This document shows positions 32,935 to 42,189 of a stretch of DNA of 64,000 nt, one piece after another (positions within the stretch are counted from its first letter, which is position 1; each line of letters starts with the position of its first letter). Where the stretch lies: positions 124,001 through 188,000 of the forward strand of contig NZ_ML762920.1 in assembly GCF_009372235.1 (NCBI RefSeq), written 5' to 3'. The stretch is from Dickeya oryzae (lineage in GTDB: Bacteria > Pseudomonadota > Gammaproteobacteria > Enterobacterales > Enterobacteriaceae). The notes below the pieces were generated by a model. That model made no database searches. It was not told where the DNA came from and saw nothing but the letters and a program-made list of their open reading frames with translations. A program made the position numbers and the translations under genes.

Positions 32935-34401
32935 TTACGCGGTATCCTGCGGAAACGTTAATCGAACCAGCGTACCGACTCCCAGCTGGCTGTCTATCGT
33001 CACTTCACCTCCCAGCATCCGGCCTCGTTCTTTCATACTCATCAGGCCGAAAGCATTCGGTTTACAGGTTTGAGCGTCAAATCCTTTACCGTTATCGCGC
33101 ACGCTGAGCACAATCATGCCGTCGCGATTTTCCAGCGAAATCACCACCTGTGTCGCCTGGGCGTGGCGTGCAATGTTGGTGAGCGACTCCTGTACTACCC
33201 GGAACGCCGCGGTCGCGTACTCATCGTTGAGCAGCACTTCCGGTTCGGGGGCATGCAACAAACAGGGGCAGCGATACTGACGAATAAAATCGTCACGCAG
33301 CCACTCCAGTGCTGGCGTTAAGCCCATATCCAGCACGTTGGGGCGAAGCCGGGTCGCGACATGTCGCACCACCTGGATGGTCTTATCAGACAATGCCATT
33401 AAATTCTGTAATTGTGTCAGCATATGCGGATTATCGCGGGCAAACTGCATGCGCATCAGCGACAGGCTCATGCGCATGGAGGTCAGGTGTTGCCCCAGTT
33501 CATCATGGATCTCTCTGGCGATATGCTTGCGCTCCTCTTCACGGGAAATCTCCCTCTGGCGCGCCAGCAACCGTAATTGCATGTGAGAGTTCTCGAGCTT
33601 TTTTTCGGCGTAGCGTATGGCGGTGATGTCGCGCCCGACCGTCAGAATCGAGGTCAGCCGACCGTTCTGGTCAAACTCCGGCACACACCGGATGTGATGG
33701 ATAACCCGATGGCGTGTGGTGGTAACACCAATGTCCTCTTCCAGTTCACCCTCAACGCTGCTGTGCGTATCCACCACCTGCTTCACCAGTTGCAAAATTC
33801 GCTGTGCGCAGCGGGCATTCGGCAGTAAATCCGTCATCCTGCGGCCACGTAACTGCTCGGCGGTAAAACGCAGGTGGGCCAGCGTAGCCGGGTTGGCATA
33901 CTGGCAGTTAAGCTCGGGATCAAACCGCGTAATCAGATCCGGTGAATTCTCCACCAGCGCCTGAAATTCCTGCTCACGCGCATAGGCCAGTTGCTCGTTC
34001 TGTTTACGCTCACGAATATCTCTGACTACACACATACTGTACTGTCGTCCTTTATGGAGAAAATGATTTACGCTGACCTCTACCGGCAACACCATCCCTG
34101 AGCGGGTTTTATGCTGGGTTTCAAACGTCAGCCCGCGCTTCCAGCAGCGCGGATCGCACCAGTGGCGATTCGCCTCTTCTTTTCTCCAGCTCAGATCGAT
34201 GTTGTGTATCTGCATGCGGCGAAAATCGAGGCTACTGTAGCCCAGCATGCGACAGGCCTCGTCATTGACGTAACAAAACCGCTCCCTATCGTTGACGATA
34301 TAAATGGCATCCTTGATACGGCTAAAGGCAAAATCCACCAGCTCCAGCGGCGGTACGTCGTCCGGATGTTGGGGTTGCCGGGAAGTCGGGGTATATAACA
34401 T
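32935..34401 (-). CDS. hrpX: HrpX, PAS-domain sensor histidine kinase
   Basis: This soluble kinase of about 488 residues has two PAS domains (about 20-140 with YIVNDRERFCYVNDEACRML, and about 145-270). A HisKA_3 dimerisation motif has the phospho-acceptor in HIAREIHDELGQHL (about residue 297). An HATPase domain ends in SVRDNGKGFDAQ and GLMSMKERGRMLGG. There is no membrane span, so the signal is cytoplasmic. The second ATG at 34401 is preferred because AGGAG then has normal spacing; an ATG at 34407 lies too close to it. It forms the HrpX/HrpY pair. Confidence 0.94.
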   Translation of the reverse strand: MLYTPTSRQPQHPDDVPPLELVDFAFSRIKDAIYIVNDRERFCYVNDEACRMLGYSSLDFRRMQIHNIDLSWRKEEANRHWCDPRCWKRGLTFETQHKTRSGMVLPVEVSVNHFLHKGRQYSMCVVRDIRERKQNEQLAYAREQEFQALVENSPDLITRFDPELNCQYANPATLAHLRFTAEQLRGRRMTDLLPNARCAQRILQLVKQVVDTHSSVEGELEEDIGVTTTRHRVIHHIRCVPEFDQNGRLTSILTVGRDITAIRYAEKKLENSHMQLRLLARQREISREEERKHIAREIHDELGQHLTSMRMSLSLMRMQFARDNPHMLTQLQNLMALSDKTIQVVRHVATRLRPNVLDMGLTPALEWLRDDFIRQYRCPCLLHAPEPEVLLNDEYATAAFRVVQESLTNIARHAQATQVVISLENRDGMIVLSVRDNGKGFDAQTCKPNAFGLMSMKERGRMLGGEVTIDSQLGVGTLVRLTFPQDTA

Positions 34402-34426
34402 TGCCATCTCCTTGCTAGCGCTAAGC

Positions 34427-34456
34427 CTGCCGACGCGCGCTTACAGGCGTCGGCAG
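34427..34456 (-). terminator. Hairpin between hrpL and hrpX
   Basis: Perfect 10-base arms ctgccgacgc and gcgtcggcag surround a 10-base loop. It lies about 195 bp past the hrpL stop and just before hrpX. No U-run follows on the minus strand, so it may attenuate or shield rather than fully stop hrpL readthrough. The rest of the 34408-34651 gap shows no gene. Confidence 0.5.
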
Positions 34457-34651
34457 CGAAAGGAAAGCCGCAGGCATCACCTTCAGGTGAGAAGACCTGC
34501 GACCCTGTTAGGCGGCACCATCACACTACGTGGCGGCGACAACCTGATGCTGACTGACAGGTTCCTTCATCTCCCGACTCCAGGGAGACGCCCTCCTGAA
34601 CATGGCAATATAAGTCATCCCCAGCGCGGGTGTACCACGCAGGGGCTGGGC

Positions 34652-35206
34652 TTATGCATCAACGGCCTGGCGCAGATATCCTCTGGCGCGGGAAAGACGC
34701 GAACGAACAGTACCAATGGGAATGTTGAGCTGAGTGGCAATATCCTGATAGCTGATATCGGCATCCAGCAGCATCACTAACATCTTGCGTGTGTCCTCCG
34801 GCAAGTGCGCACTGGCAGCAAGCGCGCGATCCAGTGCGTGATCACTCTCGGTAATACGGCTGGGATCGATATCCGTTGACATCACTTCCATAGCCTCCAG
34901 AACCTCGTCGCTGATATCGACGATGCGATAACGCGACTGCTTGAAGTGATTACGCACCAGATTCAAAGCGATGCCGAAAACCCAGGTCTCCGGACGTGAA
35001 GCACCGGCGAATTTCTCACGGTTTTTCAACACTTCCAGATAGGTCATCTGTTGTAAATCTTCCACATCCTCACGGTTCGATACACGCTTACGAATGAAAT
35101 TTTGCAGTCGCTTGCCATGCAGGCGGAAAACCTGCTCCCAGTCCACGGTATTGGCAGGGGTATGAACCTGACACACATCCAATTGTTTCAGTGCAGTCGT
35201 TTCCAT
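34652..35206 (-). CDS. hrpL: HrpL, ECF-type sigma factor
   Basis: This 184-residue sigma70-family extracytoplasmic-function factor is the master switch of the hrp genes. Region 2 is seen at about 35-95 (NREDVEDLQQMTYLEVLKN and WVFGIALNLVRNHFKQ), and region 4 at about 135-178 (SYQDIATQLNIPIGTVRSRLSRAR). It directs RNA polymerase to GGAACC-N15/16-CCACNNA sites, four of which are seen in this window. Its own promoter is sigma54-type at 35252-35267. The gene is intact. Confidence 0.96.
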   Translation of the reverse strand: METTALKQLDVCQVHTPANTVDWEQVFRLHGKRLQNFIRKRVSNREDVEDLQQMTYLEVLKNREKFAGASRPETWVFGIALNLVRNHFKQSRYRIVDISDEVLEAMEVMSTDIDPSRITESDHALDRALAASAHLPEDTRKMLVMLLDADISYQDIATQLNIPIGTVRSRLSRARGYLRQAVDA

Positions 35207-35251
35207 TTCATTTACTCTCCATCGTTGTGCCCTGATTGGCGCATCCGGGAG

Positions 35252-35267
35252 AGCAAGGCGCGTGCCA
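35252..35267 (-). promoter_or_regulatory. Sigma54 promoter of hrpL
   Basis: The minus strand reads TGGCACG-CGCC-TTGCT, an exact match to the -24/-12 consensus TGGCACG-N4-TTGCW. It lies about 46 bp upstream of the hrpL ATG. It fits HrpS-dependent transcription of hrpL. Confidence 0.95.
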
Positions 35268-35456
35268 GCCCATGAAAACTACTTAACCACCTGTTATATA
35301 ATAATTTATTTTTTCTCTACGTGATGTTTTACGCCAGTTATTGCCCATGAAATTCGGTCCGAATTGCAAACTCTTGCAGAGCAAACCAATTAAATAATTT
35401 CAAAAATAAATAATAACTCATTGTTACTTGTTATTGTTGACTTGCATCATTTAACG

Positions 35457-35484
35457 GGAACCCACCTCCAGATCCAGCCACATA
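35457..35484 (+). promoter_or_regulatory. Hrp box upstream of hrpJ operon
   Basis: It reads GGAACC-N15-CCACATA, a perfect HrpL consensus site, 45 bp before the hrpJ ATG. It should drive the eleven-gene hrpJ-to-hrcU operon. Confidence 0.93.
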
Positions 35485-35529
35485 ACAGCACACCGCTAAC
35501 GCTGAGGCCGCTTCAGGCAGGACAGGACC

Positions 35530-36684
35530 ATGATTTCACTCAACAACGTTTCTTCTGTGCTCACGACCAGCAGCACATCCATCAACGACAACGATATCGA
35601 CGACCAGGCACCGGTCGGTTCACCGGCCAAAGCCAGCGAGGCCCACCCGTCGCACGACAAAGCGCTGAACGATGCGATGGAAGAAGTCACGGCCAGTTTT
35701 GGCGAGCAGGTTGAACGCAAAAGCAAAGCGCTTAGCCGTCGGCAAATCAGCCAGCCGCAAAGCCGCATGCTGGCCAATATCGAACGTATCGAAAAACTGA
35801 CAGAGCTGTTTCAGTTACTGGAAAACCCGAAACACCCGACGCTTGACCAGCAAATTCGTCAGATGCAGGCGCTGTTGCAGCAGTCTGTACCACCGACGGT
35901 CGATGCTATTTTGCAAGCGGCCGGCGGCGATGCGGCGCGCAGCGATATCGTGCTGCGCCATGTGTTAAGTCAGGCACAACAGCAGCAGGACGCCGCGCTC
36001 ACGCAGGCAGCCAGCCAGAGCCTGACGCAGTTGCAACAAGAGAAAGGGCCGGAAGTGCGGGCCGGTCTGAACACCGCCGCCGCTATCTCCCTGTTCAGTA
36101 CCGATCCAAACCAGAAGCAAGCGCTGCGTGAGCTTTACTACCAGCGCATTGTCCACCAACAATCTCCCGCCGCCCTGTTGGATGCTCTGCTGGAACGTTT
36201 TGACGCTCAGCATTTCGCGGTCGGGTTGCGCACCCTCCAGCGAGCGCTGGCGGCGGATATTGCCTCGCTGGCGCCCTCCATCTCAAAACCGGTGCTGAGC
36301 CGGATGCTCAGCAACCTGAACGACTCACGCCAACTCAGCCATACGCTGTCGGCTAGCCAGTCACTACTGGCAAGGCTGGCATCGCGGATGCCGGAATGCA
36401 CACTGAACGCGGTAGCGCTGACGCGACGATTAATCGGCCTGAGCGGCAACGGGGCGTATGCCCGCGATCTGCACAATCTGGGCCGTGAAGTCGCCGGGCA
36501 AGACAGGCAACGCCAGTTGCTGTTTTTCAACGGCTTGCTGCCGCTGGTCAACGACCTGCCACACCCGCTGTGGCGCGATGCCAAAAACCGGCTCACCGCC
36601 CTGCAACTGATTCGTGGTCTGATTGGCGACGTCGCCCAATACGAAAAACAGCAACAGAACGACCGAACCCAGGCTAAGGGGTAA
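35530..36684 (+). CDS. hrpJ: HrpJ, type III gatekeeper (SctW)
   Basis: This 384-residue protein of the YopN/InvE family orders the secretion of translocators and effectors. The N-terminus is Ser/Thr/Asn-rich and disordered, as in T3SS substrates. From about residue 75 the protein is helical with heptad-like Leu/Gln segments (IEKLTELFQLLENPKHPTLD) and the family block FDAQHFAVGLRTLQRALAADI near 228. It is the first gene of the plus-strand operon, behind a perfect Hrp box, and ends 3 bases before hrcV. Confidence 0.93.
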   Translation: MISLNNVSSVLTTSSTSINDNDIDDQAPVGSPAKASEAHPSHDKALNDAMEEVTASFGEQVERKSKALSRRQISQPQSRMLANIERIEKLTELFQLLENPKHPTLDQQIRQMQALLQQSVPPTVDAILQAAGGDAARSDIVLRHVLSQAQQQQDAALTQAASQSLTQLQQEKGPEVRAGLNTAAAISLFSTDPNQKQALRELYYQRIVHQQSPAALLDALLERFDAQHFAVGLRTLQRALAADIASLAPSISKPVLSRMLSNLNDSRQLSHTLSASQSLLARLASRMPECTLNAVALTRRLIGLSGNGAYARDLHNLGREVAGQDRQRQLLFFNGLLPLVNDLPHPLWRDAKNRLTALQLIRGLIGDVAQYEKQQQNDRTQAKG

Positions 36685-36687
36685 CCG

Positions 36688-38790
36688 ATGGCTGTGTTGA
36701 TCGTATGGCTTAACCGTTTTGCCATGAGCGCGATGCAGCGCTCCGAGGTAGTGGGTGCGGTGATCGTCATGGCGATTGTGTTCATGATGATCATCCCGCT
36801 GCCGACCGATCTTATCGACGTGCTGATCGCGTTCAATATCTGTATTTCATCGCTGCTGATTGTGCTGGCGATGTACCTGCCCAAACCGTTGGCGTTTTCC
36901 ACGTTCCCGGCGGTACTGCTGCTGACCACCATGTTTCGGCTGGCGTTGTCCATCTCCACCACCCGGCAGATCCTGCTGCAACAGGATGCGGGTCACGTGG
37001 TGGAGGCATTCGGTAACTTTGTGGTGGGCGGCAACCTGGCGGTCGGACTGGTGATCTTCCTGATCCTGACGGTGGTGAATTTTCTGGTCATTACCAAAGG
37101 GTCGGAGCGGGTGGCGGAAGTCGCCGCGCGTTTTACGCTGGATGCCATGCCCGGTAAACAAATGTCCATCGACAGTGACCTGCGTGCCGGGCTGATTGAC
37201 TCGCAACAGGCTCGCCAGCGCCGGGAAAACCTCGCCAAAGAGAGCCAACTGTTCGGCGCGATGGACGGCGCGATGAAGTTTGTGAAAGGGGATGCCATCG
37301 CCAGTCTGGTGATCGTGTTTATCAACATGATTGGTGGCTTCGCCATCGGCGTACTGCAAAACGGCATGGCCGCCAGTGACGCCATGCATATCTACTCGGT
37401 GTTGACCATCGGCGACGGGTTGATTGCCCAGATCCCGGCGTTGCTGATTTCCCTGACCGCCGGGATGATCATCACCCGTGTTTCAGCCGACGGCCAGCAA
37501 ACGGACAACAATATTGGTCGGGAAATTGCCGAACAGCTAACCAGCCAGCCCAAAGCCTGGATTATCTCCTCGGTCGGCATGCTGGGTTTCGCCCTGCTGC
37601 CGGGGATGCCAACACTGGTTTTTCTGATGATCAGTCTGGTTTCGCTCGGCAGCGGGTTATTCCAGCTCTGGCGTGCCAAACAAAACGGCCTGCAGGATGC
37701 GTTACTGGCAAACGACAACCTGCCTGCCGACCAGAACGGTTATCAGGACCTGCGGCGTTTCAACCCCACCCGCGCCTACCTGCTGCAGTTTCACACGGTA
37801 TGGCAAAGCGCCGCGGCTGCCGCTGTTTTGGTGCAAAACATACGACGTCTGCGCAACCAGCTGGTGTACCACTTTGGTTTTACCCTGCCCTCGTTCGATA
37901 TCGAGTTCACTCCTGCCATACCGGAAGATGAATTCCGCTTCTGTGTCTATGAAATTCCGCAGTTGCGGGCCAGCTTCGGCGTGCCGTTACTGGCCGTTTC
38001 ACGGGAACAACTACCGCAAGACGCCCCGGACGACGGCATGATACCCGGCTTGCCTGCCCGCGATGAACAGCACCTGCTGTGGATGACGCCGGACCACCCG
38101 ATGCTGCAACAGCCACAACTGAGCCCCTGGAGCGCGGAAGCGCTGATCCTGACGCGCATGGAGAATGCGATGCATCGCAGCGGCGCGCAGTTTATCGGGC
38201 TACAGGAAACCAAATCGATCCTCGCCTGGCTGGAGAGCGAACAACCGGAACTGGCGCAGGAGCTGCAACGCATCATGCCGCTGTCACGCTTTGCCAGTGT
38301 GCTGCAACGGCTGGCGTCGGAACGGGTGCCACTACGCTCAGTGCGGCCGATTGCCGAAGCGCTGATCGATATCGGCCAGCATGAGCGCGATATCAACGCC
38401 CTGACCGACTATGTGCGTCTGGAACTGAAAGCGCAGATTTGCCACCAGTACAGTCAGGACGACAGCCTTACTGTTTGGTTGCTGACACCGGAAACCGAAG
38501 AGCTGCTGCGTGATGCGTTGCGCCAGACGCAAAACGACACCTTCTTCGCGCTAAACCAGGAGTACGCCGCCACCCTGCTCGGCCAGTTGCGACGCGCATT
38601 CCCGCCGATGCTGCCGTCATCAGCCCTGATTCTGGTCGCGCAGGACCTGCGCAGTCCGCTGCGCATTCTGTTACAGGACGAGTTTCATCACGTCCCTGTG
38701 CTGTCATTCACCGAACTGGAATCGCACCTGTCCATCAACGTTGCCGGTCGTATCGACCTGCTGGACAGGACTGACCCTTTTAACGCATAG
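36688..38790 (+). CDS. hrcV: HrcV, export-gate protein (SctV)
   Basis: This 700-residue FHIPEP-family inner-membrane protein forms the nonameric export gate. The first about 330 residues hold seven to eight transmembrane helices with the hallmark blocks TMFRLALSISTTRQILL and RVAEVAARFTLDAMPGKQMS. The cytoplasmic domain (about 360-700) contains HTVWQSAAAAAVLVQNIRRL and VLSFTELESHLSINVAGRI. The start is three bases after hrpJ and hrpQ follows after 10 bases. Confidence 0.97.
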   Translation: MAVLIVWLNRFAMSAMQRSEVVGAVIVMAIVFMMIIPLPTDLIDVLIAFNICISSLLIVLAMYLPKPLAFSTFPAVLLLTTMFRLALSISTTRQILLQQDAGHVVEAFGNFVVGGNLAVGLVIFLILTVVNFLVITKGSERVAEVAARFTLDAMPGKQMSIDSDLRAGLIDSQQARQRRENLAKESQLFGAMDGAMKFVKGDAIASLVIVFINMIGGFAIGVLQNGMAASDAMHIYSVLTIGDGLIAQIPALLISLTAGMIITRVSADGQQTDNNIGREIAEQLTSQPKAWIISSVGMLGFALLPGMPTLVFLMISLVSLGSGLFQLWRAKQNGLQDALLANDNLPADQNGYQDLRRFNPTRAYLLQFHTVWQSAAAAAVLVQNIRRLRNQLVYHFGFTLPSFDIEFTPAIPEDEFRFCVYEIPQLRASFGVPLLAVSREQLPQDAPDDGMIPGLPARDEQHLLWMTPDHPMLQQPQLSPWSAEALILTRMENAMHRSGAQFIGLQETKSILAWLESEQPELAQELQRIMPLSRFASVLQRLASERVPLRSVRPIAEALIDIGQHERDINALTDYVRLELKAQICHQYSQDDSLTVWLLTPETEELLRDALRQTQNDTFFALNQEYAATLLGQLRRAFPPMLPSSALILVAQDLRSPLRILLQDEFHHVPVLSFTELESHLSINVAGRIDLLDRTDPFNA

Positions 38791-38800
38791 GAAACGCAAC

Positions 38801-39793
38801 ATGTTTGAACTACGAGTTCTGACCGGATTGCACCGTGGGGCCGCGCTGCCGCTGAGCGGAACCTCATGGCGTATAGGCTCGGCCGATGAAGCCGACATGG
38901 TGCTCTACGATCCCGGGATCCGCGAGCAACACTGCCTGCTGGAAACCGCCCCCGGCGGCTGGCAGATCTGCGTATTGGATGGCCCTGTCAGCAATAGCGA
39001 AGGCCACACCGTAGAACAGTCGCTGCAGTTGCCGCCCGGCACACCGTTCGCCGTCGGCGCTATCTGGTTATGTGTAGTCAGCGCCGACACTCCGTGGCAG
39101 GACGACACTTCAGCCACACCGTCACAAGACACATCAGGCCACGGCCGTGCGGCCATCGACGTTGGCAACGCTGACATGCATGCTGACATGCCCGCGGTGG
39201 ATACCGACATCACCGCAGATACGCGCCAGCCTTCCCTGCCGGAAGCGGCCACCGCACACCGGGAAAAACGCCGTCTGCCGCTGTGGGCGAAATTCAGTTA
39301 CCTGCTACTGGGCGTATTACTGTTTATGATCGTCGGCAGTTGGATGCTACAGGAAACGGCGGCGATGCCGCCTGCGCCATCACCGCAGGATAACCGTTTG
39401 CCCGTTGGCACGCTGCCACAGTTAAACAGCACGCTGCACACCATGCTCACCGATCGCGAACTGGAGCGACTGGTCACCCTCAGTCAGGACAACAACCGCA
39501 TCGTGCTAAGCGGAGCGCTCTTACCCGCGCAACACACCCGACTGGCACGGATGCTGGCGCAATTCCACCAACGCTACGTCACCGCCTTACAGATTGAAAA
39601 CCGCACGACGGAGAAAACCGACGCGCTACCGTTCCAGATTGTGCAAGTCACCAGCGGTCCGAAAGCCAACATCGTCACCGCAGATGGTCGACGCCTGTTC
39701 GTCGGCGACGAGGTGGATAACCTGCGGCTGGTCAGCATCAACGACAGCCAGATCGAATTTCGCGGCAAGCAGCAGATCAAGGTGAACTGGTAA
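38801..39793 (+). CDS. hrpQ: HrpQ, inner-membrane ring protein (SctD)
   Basis: This 330-residue protein has a cytoplasmic FHA-like domain (about 1-95: LRVLTGLHRGAALPLSG, SWRIGSADEADMVLYD). A variable Asp/Thr-rich linker follows, then one transmembrane helix (YLLLGVLLFMIVGSWML, about 166-183) and a periplasmic ring domain. The start is set at MFELRVL, 10 bases after hrcV; the frame is open further upstream, inside hrcV. It overlaps hrcN by one base (TAATG). SctD anchors HrcJ to the sorting platform. Confidence 0.92.
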   Translation: MFELRVLTGLHRGAALPLSGTSWRIGSADEADMVLYDPGIREQHCLLETAPGGWQICVLDGPVSNSEGHTVEQSLQLPPGTPFAVGAIWLCVVSADTPWQDDTSATPSQDTSGHGRAAIDVGNADMHADMPAVDTDITADTRQPSLPEAATAHREKRRLPLWAKFSYLLLGVLLFMIVGSWMLQETAAMPPAPSPQDNRLPVGTLPQLNSTLHTMLTDRELERLVTLSQDNNRIVLSGALLPAQHTRLARMLAQFHQRYVTALQIENRTTEKTDALPFQIVQVTSGPKANIVTADGRRLFVGDEVDNLRLVSINDSQIEFRGKQQIKVNW

Positions 39794-41175
39794 TGACGAC
39801 GCAGGACACCATCGATACCCGCTATCCCGCGCTCACCCACTGGCTGCAACAGCAGCAACGCCAACTGGCGGCCTATTCACCGGTGACGCGGCAGGGGCAA
39901 ATCATCGGCATCAGCGGTATTTTGCTGGAATCCAGCCTGCCTGACGCCCGCATCGGCGATTTGTGCCTGATCGAACGTCACGACCACTCCCAGGTGCTGG
40001 CGGAAATTGTCGGCTTCAGCCCGAAAAACACCTTTCTGTCGGCACTGGGTGCGCTGGACGGTATCGCTCAGGGCGCTATCGTCACGCCGTTGTACCAGCC
40101 GCATTGCGTACAGGTATCCGAAGCCCTGTTGGGCAGTGTGCTCGACGGCTTCGGCAGGCCGCTGGAACACGGCAGCCACAGCGCATTCGTAGAGCCTGGC
40201 TCACTTAGCGAAAGCCCGCCGATACCGGTAATCGGCGATGCCCCACCGCCGACCGAACGCCCACGCATTGCCTCACCACTCCCGACCGGCCTGCGCGCCA
40301 TCGACGGTCTGCTGACTATCGGCTGTGGCCAGCGTGTGGGGATATTCGCCGGTGCAGGCTGCGGTAAAACCACCTTGCTGGCAGAGCTGGCGCGTAATAC
40401 GCCTTGTGATGCCATCGTATTCGGTTTAATCGGCGAGCGTGGCCGCGAACTGCGCGAGTTTCTCGACCATGAGCTGGATGAGCAGTTACGAAGCCGCACC
40501 GTGCTGGTCTGCTCGACCTCCGATCGCAGCAGCATGGAGCGCGCTCGCGCGGCGTTTACCGCAACCGCCATCGCCGAAGCCTTTCGCGCCGCAGGTAAAC
40601 ACGTGCTGTTGATTATCGACTCATTAACCCGCTTTGCCCGCGCCCAGCGGGAAATCGGCCTGGCGCTCGGCGAACCGCAGGGGCGCGGCGGGTTACCGCC
40701 TTCGGTCTATACCCTGCTGCCCCGGCTGGTCGAACGTGCCGGGCAAACCCGTCAGGGGGCGATCACCGCGCTTTACTCAGTGCTGATCGAACAGGACTCC
40801 ATGAATGACCCGGTCGCCGACGAAGTCCGCTCGCTGATTGACGGTCACATCGTGCTGTCGCGTCGTCTGGCTGAACGCAACCACTACCCGGCTATCGACA
40901 TTCTGATGAGCCTGAGCCGCACCATGAGCAATGTTGTCGACACAGAACATACCCGCAATGCCAACGCCGTACGCCGACTGATGGCGGCTTACCAACAGGT
41001 AGAAATGCTGATCCGCCTTGGTGAATACCAGCCGGGACACGATGCGCTCACCGACGCGGCCGTCAACGCCAATGACGACATCAACCGCTTTCTGCAACAG
41101 GCGATGCGTGAACCACAATCCTTTGACGACATCCAGAGGCAACTTGCCGGGGTGAGTCAGTATGCCGAGGTCTGA
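39793..41175 (+). CDS. hrcN: HrcN, type III secretion ATPase
   Basis: This 460-residue FliI/SctN-family hexameric ATPase unfolds substrates at the export gate. Walker A is GAGCGKT at 187-193. Walker B is in HVLLIIDSLTRFARAQREIG (about 273-290). The F1-type signature PSVYTLLPRLVERAG lies near 305. The N-terminal beta-barrel and C-terminal helical domain are present, so it is full length. It overlaps hrpQ by one base and hrpO by 14. Confidence 0.97.
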   Translation: MTTQDTIDTRYPALTHWLQQQQRQLAAYSPVTRQGQIIGISGILLESSLPDARIGDLCLIERHDHSQVLAEIVGFSPKNTFLSALGALDGIAQGAIVTPLYQPHCVQVSEALLGSVLDGFGRPLEHGSHSAFVEPGSLSESPPIPVIGDAPPPTERPRIASPLPTGLRAIDGLLTIGCGQRVGIFAGAGCGKTTLLAELARNTPCDAIVFGLIGERGRELREFLDHELDEQLRSRTVLVCSTSDRSSMERARAAFTATAIAEAFRAAGKHVLLIIDSLTRFARAQREIGLALGEPQGRGGLPPSVYTLLPRLVERAGQTRQGAITALYSVLIEQDSMNDPVADEVRSLIDGHIVLSRRLAERNHYPAIDILMSLSRTMSNVVDTEHTRNANAVRRLMAAYQQVEMLIRLGEYQPGHDALTDAAVNANDDINRFLQQAMREPQSFDDIQRQLAGVSQYAEV

Positions 41176-41641
41176 CACCATGAAATCCGTCAGCGTAATG
41201 GAAGAAGAACAGCCAGACAGCCGTGTGCAGGAGCTACACGCGGTACTGACGCCGTTATTGCCGATCCGCCGCCAGCGCCTTAGCCGTGCCGAACGCCAGT
41301 TGCGTCAGGCCGAGCTGGCGCTCAGGCAAACCGAGGCCGCGTTGCGCGCCCAACAAGCACAACTGGCGCAGTTGCAGGCCGCATGGCAGCAACAGCGCGA
41401 CACCTTTCTGCGTGACGCTCTGGGCAAAACCCAAACGCTGGAAACCCTGAAAAACCAGCTGGAGCAGGAACAACAACACATCCGCCAGATTCAGGCACAG
41501 GTGCTGCTGTGTACCGACTGGCAACAACACTACCTGAGCCAACAGCAACACGTCAGGCAGGCCAGGGAAACTGCACGCCTGTGCCAGAAAGCCGTCGAGA
41601 AGCTCGAATTTCTGTTAACCACCTATCAGGAGGCGATATGA
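41162..41641 (+). CDS. hrpO: HrpO, SctO/FliJ-like stalk protein
   Basis: This 159-residue, strongly charged coiled-coil protein (RQRLSRAERQLRQAELALRQ and later Gln-rich heptads) matches the FliJ-like stalk that sits in the HrcN hexamer and contacts HrcV. The first ATG overlaps hrcN by 14 bases. A second ATG at 41180 has a better-placed GAGG and would give 153 residues. The end overlaps hrpP by ATGA. Confidence 0.88.
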   Translation: MPRSDTMKSVSVMEEEQPDSRVQELHAVLTPLLPIRRQRLSRAERQLRQAELALRQTEAALRAQQAQLAQLQAAWQQQRDTFLRDALGKTQTLETLKNQLEQEQQHIRQIQAQVLLCTDWQQHYLSQQQHVRQARETARLCQKAVEKLEFLLTTYQEAI

Positions 41642-42189
41642 CCCCTTCCCGGCCCATCCCACCCGAGGTTTCGCCCTCTGGACCGTCACCGTTATCGCAC
41701 CATCCACAACCGGATCTGTCCGGTTATGTGTCAGGCTATAGCTATGGTGCTGGCGATGACGCGTGTGGGGAGCCGTTCGCCCGCCTCTCGGGGCCAGACG
41801 GCGCACAGCCCGATATCAGCTGGCTGCCGTTTGGCCCATCGCTGGCGCTGTATCCCGCGCTTACGCCGACGTCCTTCCAGGATACCCCGGTGCAAACAAC
41901 ACCCGTCATGCCTGCGGGCTGGTCAGCCCTGGCGTCCTCGCTGGCCGACATCCCGTCGTTACACCGTAGCGAACCACTGTCGTTCAGTGTGCAGTTACCG
42001 CAGTTAGGTAGCGTAGACGTACGTATGGTGGCGCTCCCCGCTCACGGCTGGGATGTGTCGCTGCGTTTTGGCAAAACCACCTATGAACTGTTGAAGAACC
42101 AGCGTGACGCGTGCCGCCGTTCACTGGCAAGGACGCTGCACGCACCGGTACGCCTGCAATTCGACAGCCGGGAGGATGACGACCTATGA
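41638..42189 (+). CDS. hrpP: HrpP, needle/pilus-length and substrate-switch protein (SctP)
   Basis: This 183-residue protein starts at the ATGA that ends hrpO. The N-terminal 100 residues are Pro/Ser-rich and disordered. The C-terminal part (about 110-180: SVQLPQLGSVDVRMVALPAHGWDVSLRFG...ACRRSLARTL) resembles the T3S4/FliK-C domain that switches substrate specificity at HrcU. It overlaps hrcQ by ATGA. The C-terminal motif and gene order carry the call. Confidence 0.85.
   Translation: MTPSRPIPPEVSPSGPSPLSHHPQPDLSGYVSGYSYGAGDDACGEPFARLSGPDGAQPDISWLPFGPSLALYPALTPTSFQDTPVQTTPVMPAGWSALASSLADIPSLHRSEPLSFSVQLPQLGSVDVRMVALPAHGWDVSLRFGKTTYELLKNQRDACRRSLARTLHAPVRLQFDSREDDDL

Larger units (their letters stand above)
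35207..35529. promoter_or_regulatory. Divergent control region of hrpL and hrpJ
   Basis: This 323-base gap holds the hrpL sigma54 promoter on one side and the hrpJ Hrp box on the other. Between them, 35285-35450 is A+T-rich, a setting in which IHF or other bending proteins often assist HrpS. No exact IHF site was confirmed. Confidence 0.7.

Noticed and set aside
36207-36962. 251-codon minus-strand frame across the hrpJ-hrcV junction
   Set aside because: It overlaps two certain T3SS genes on the other strand and has Ser/Arg-rich shadow composition.
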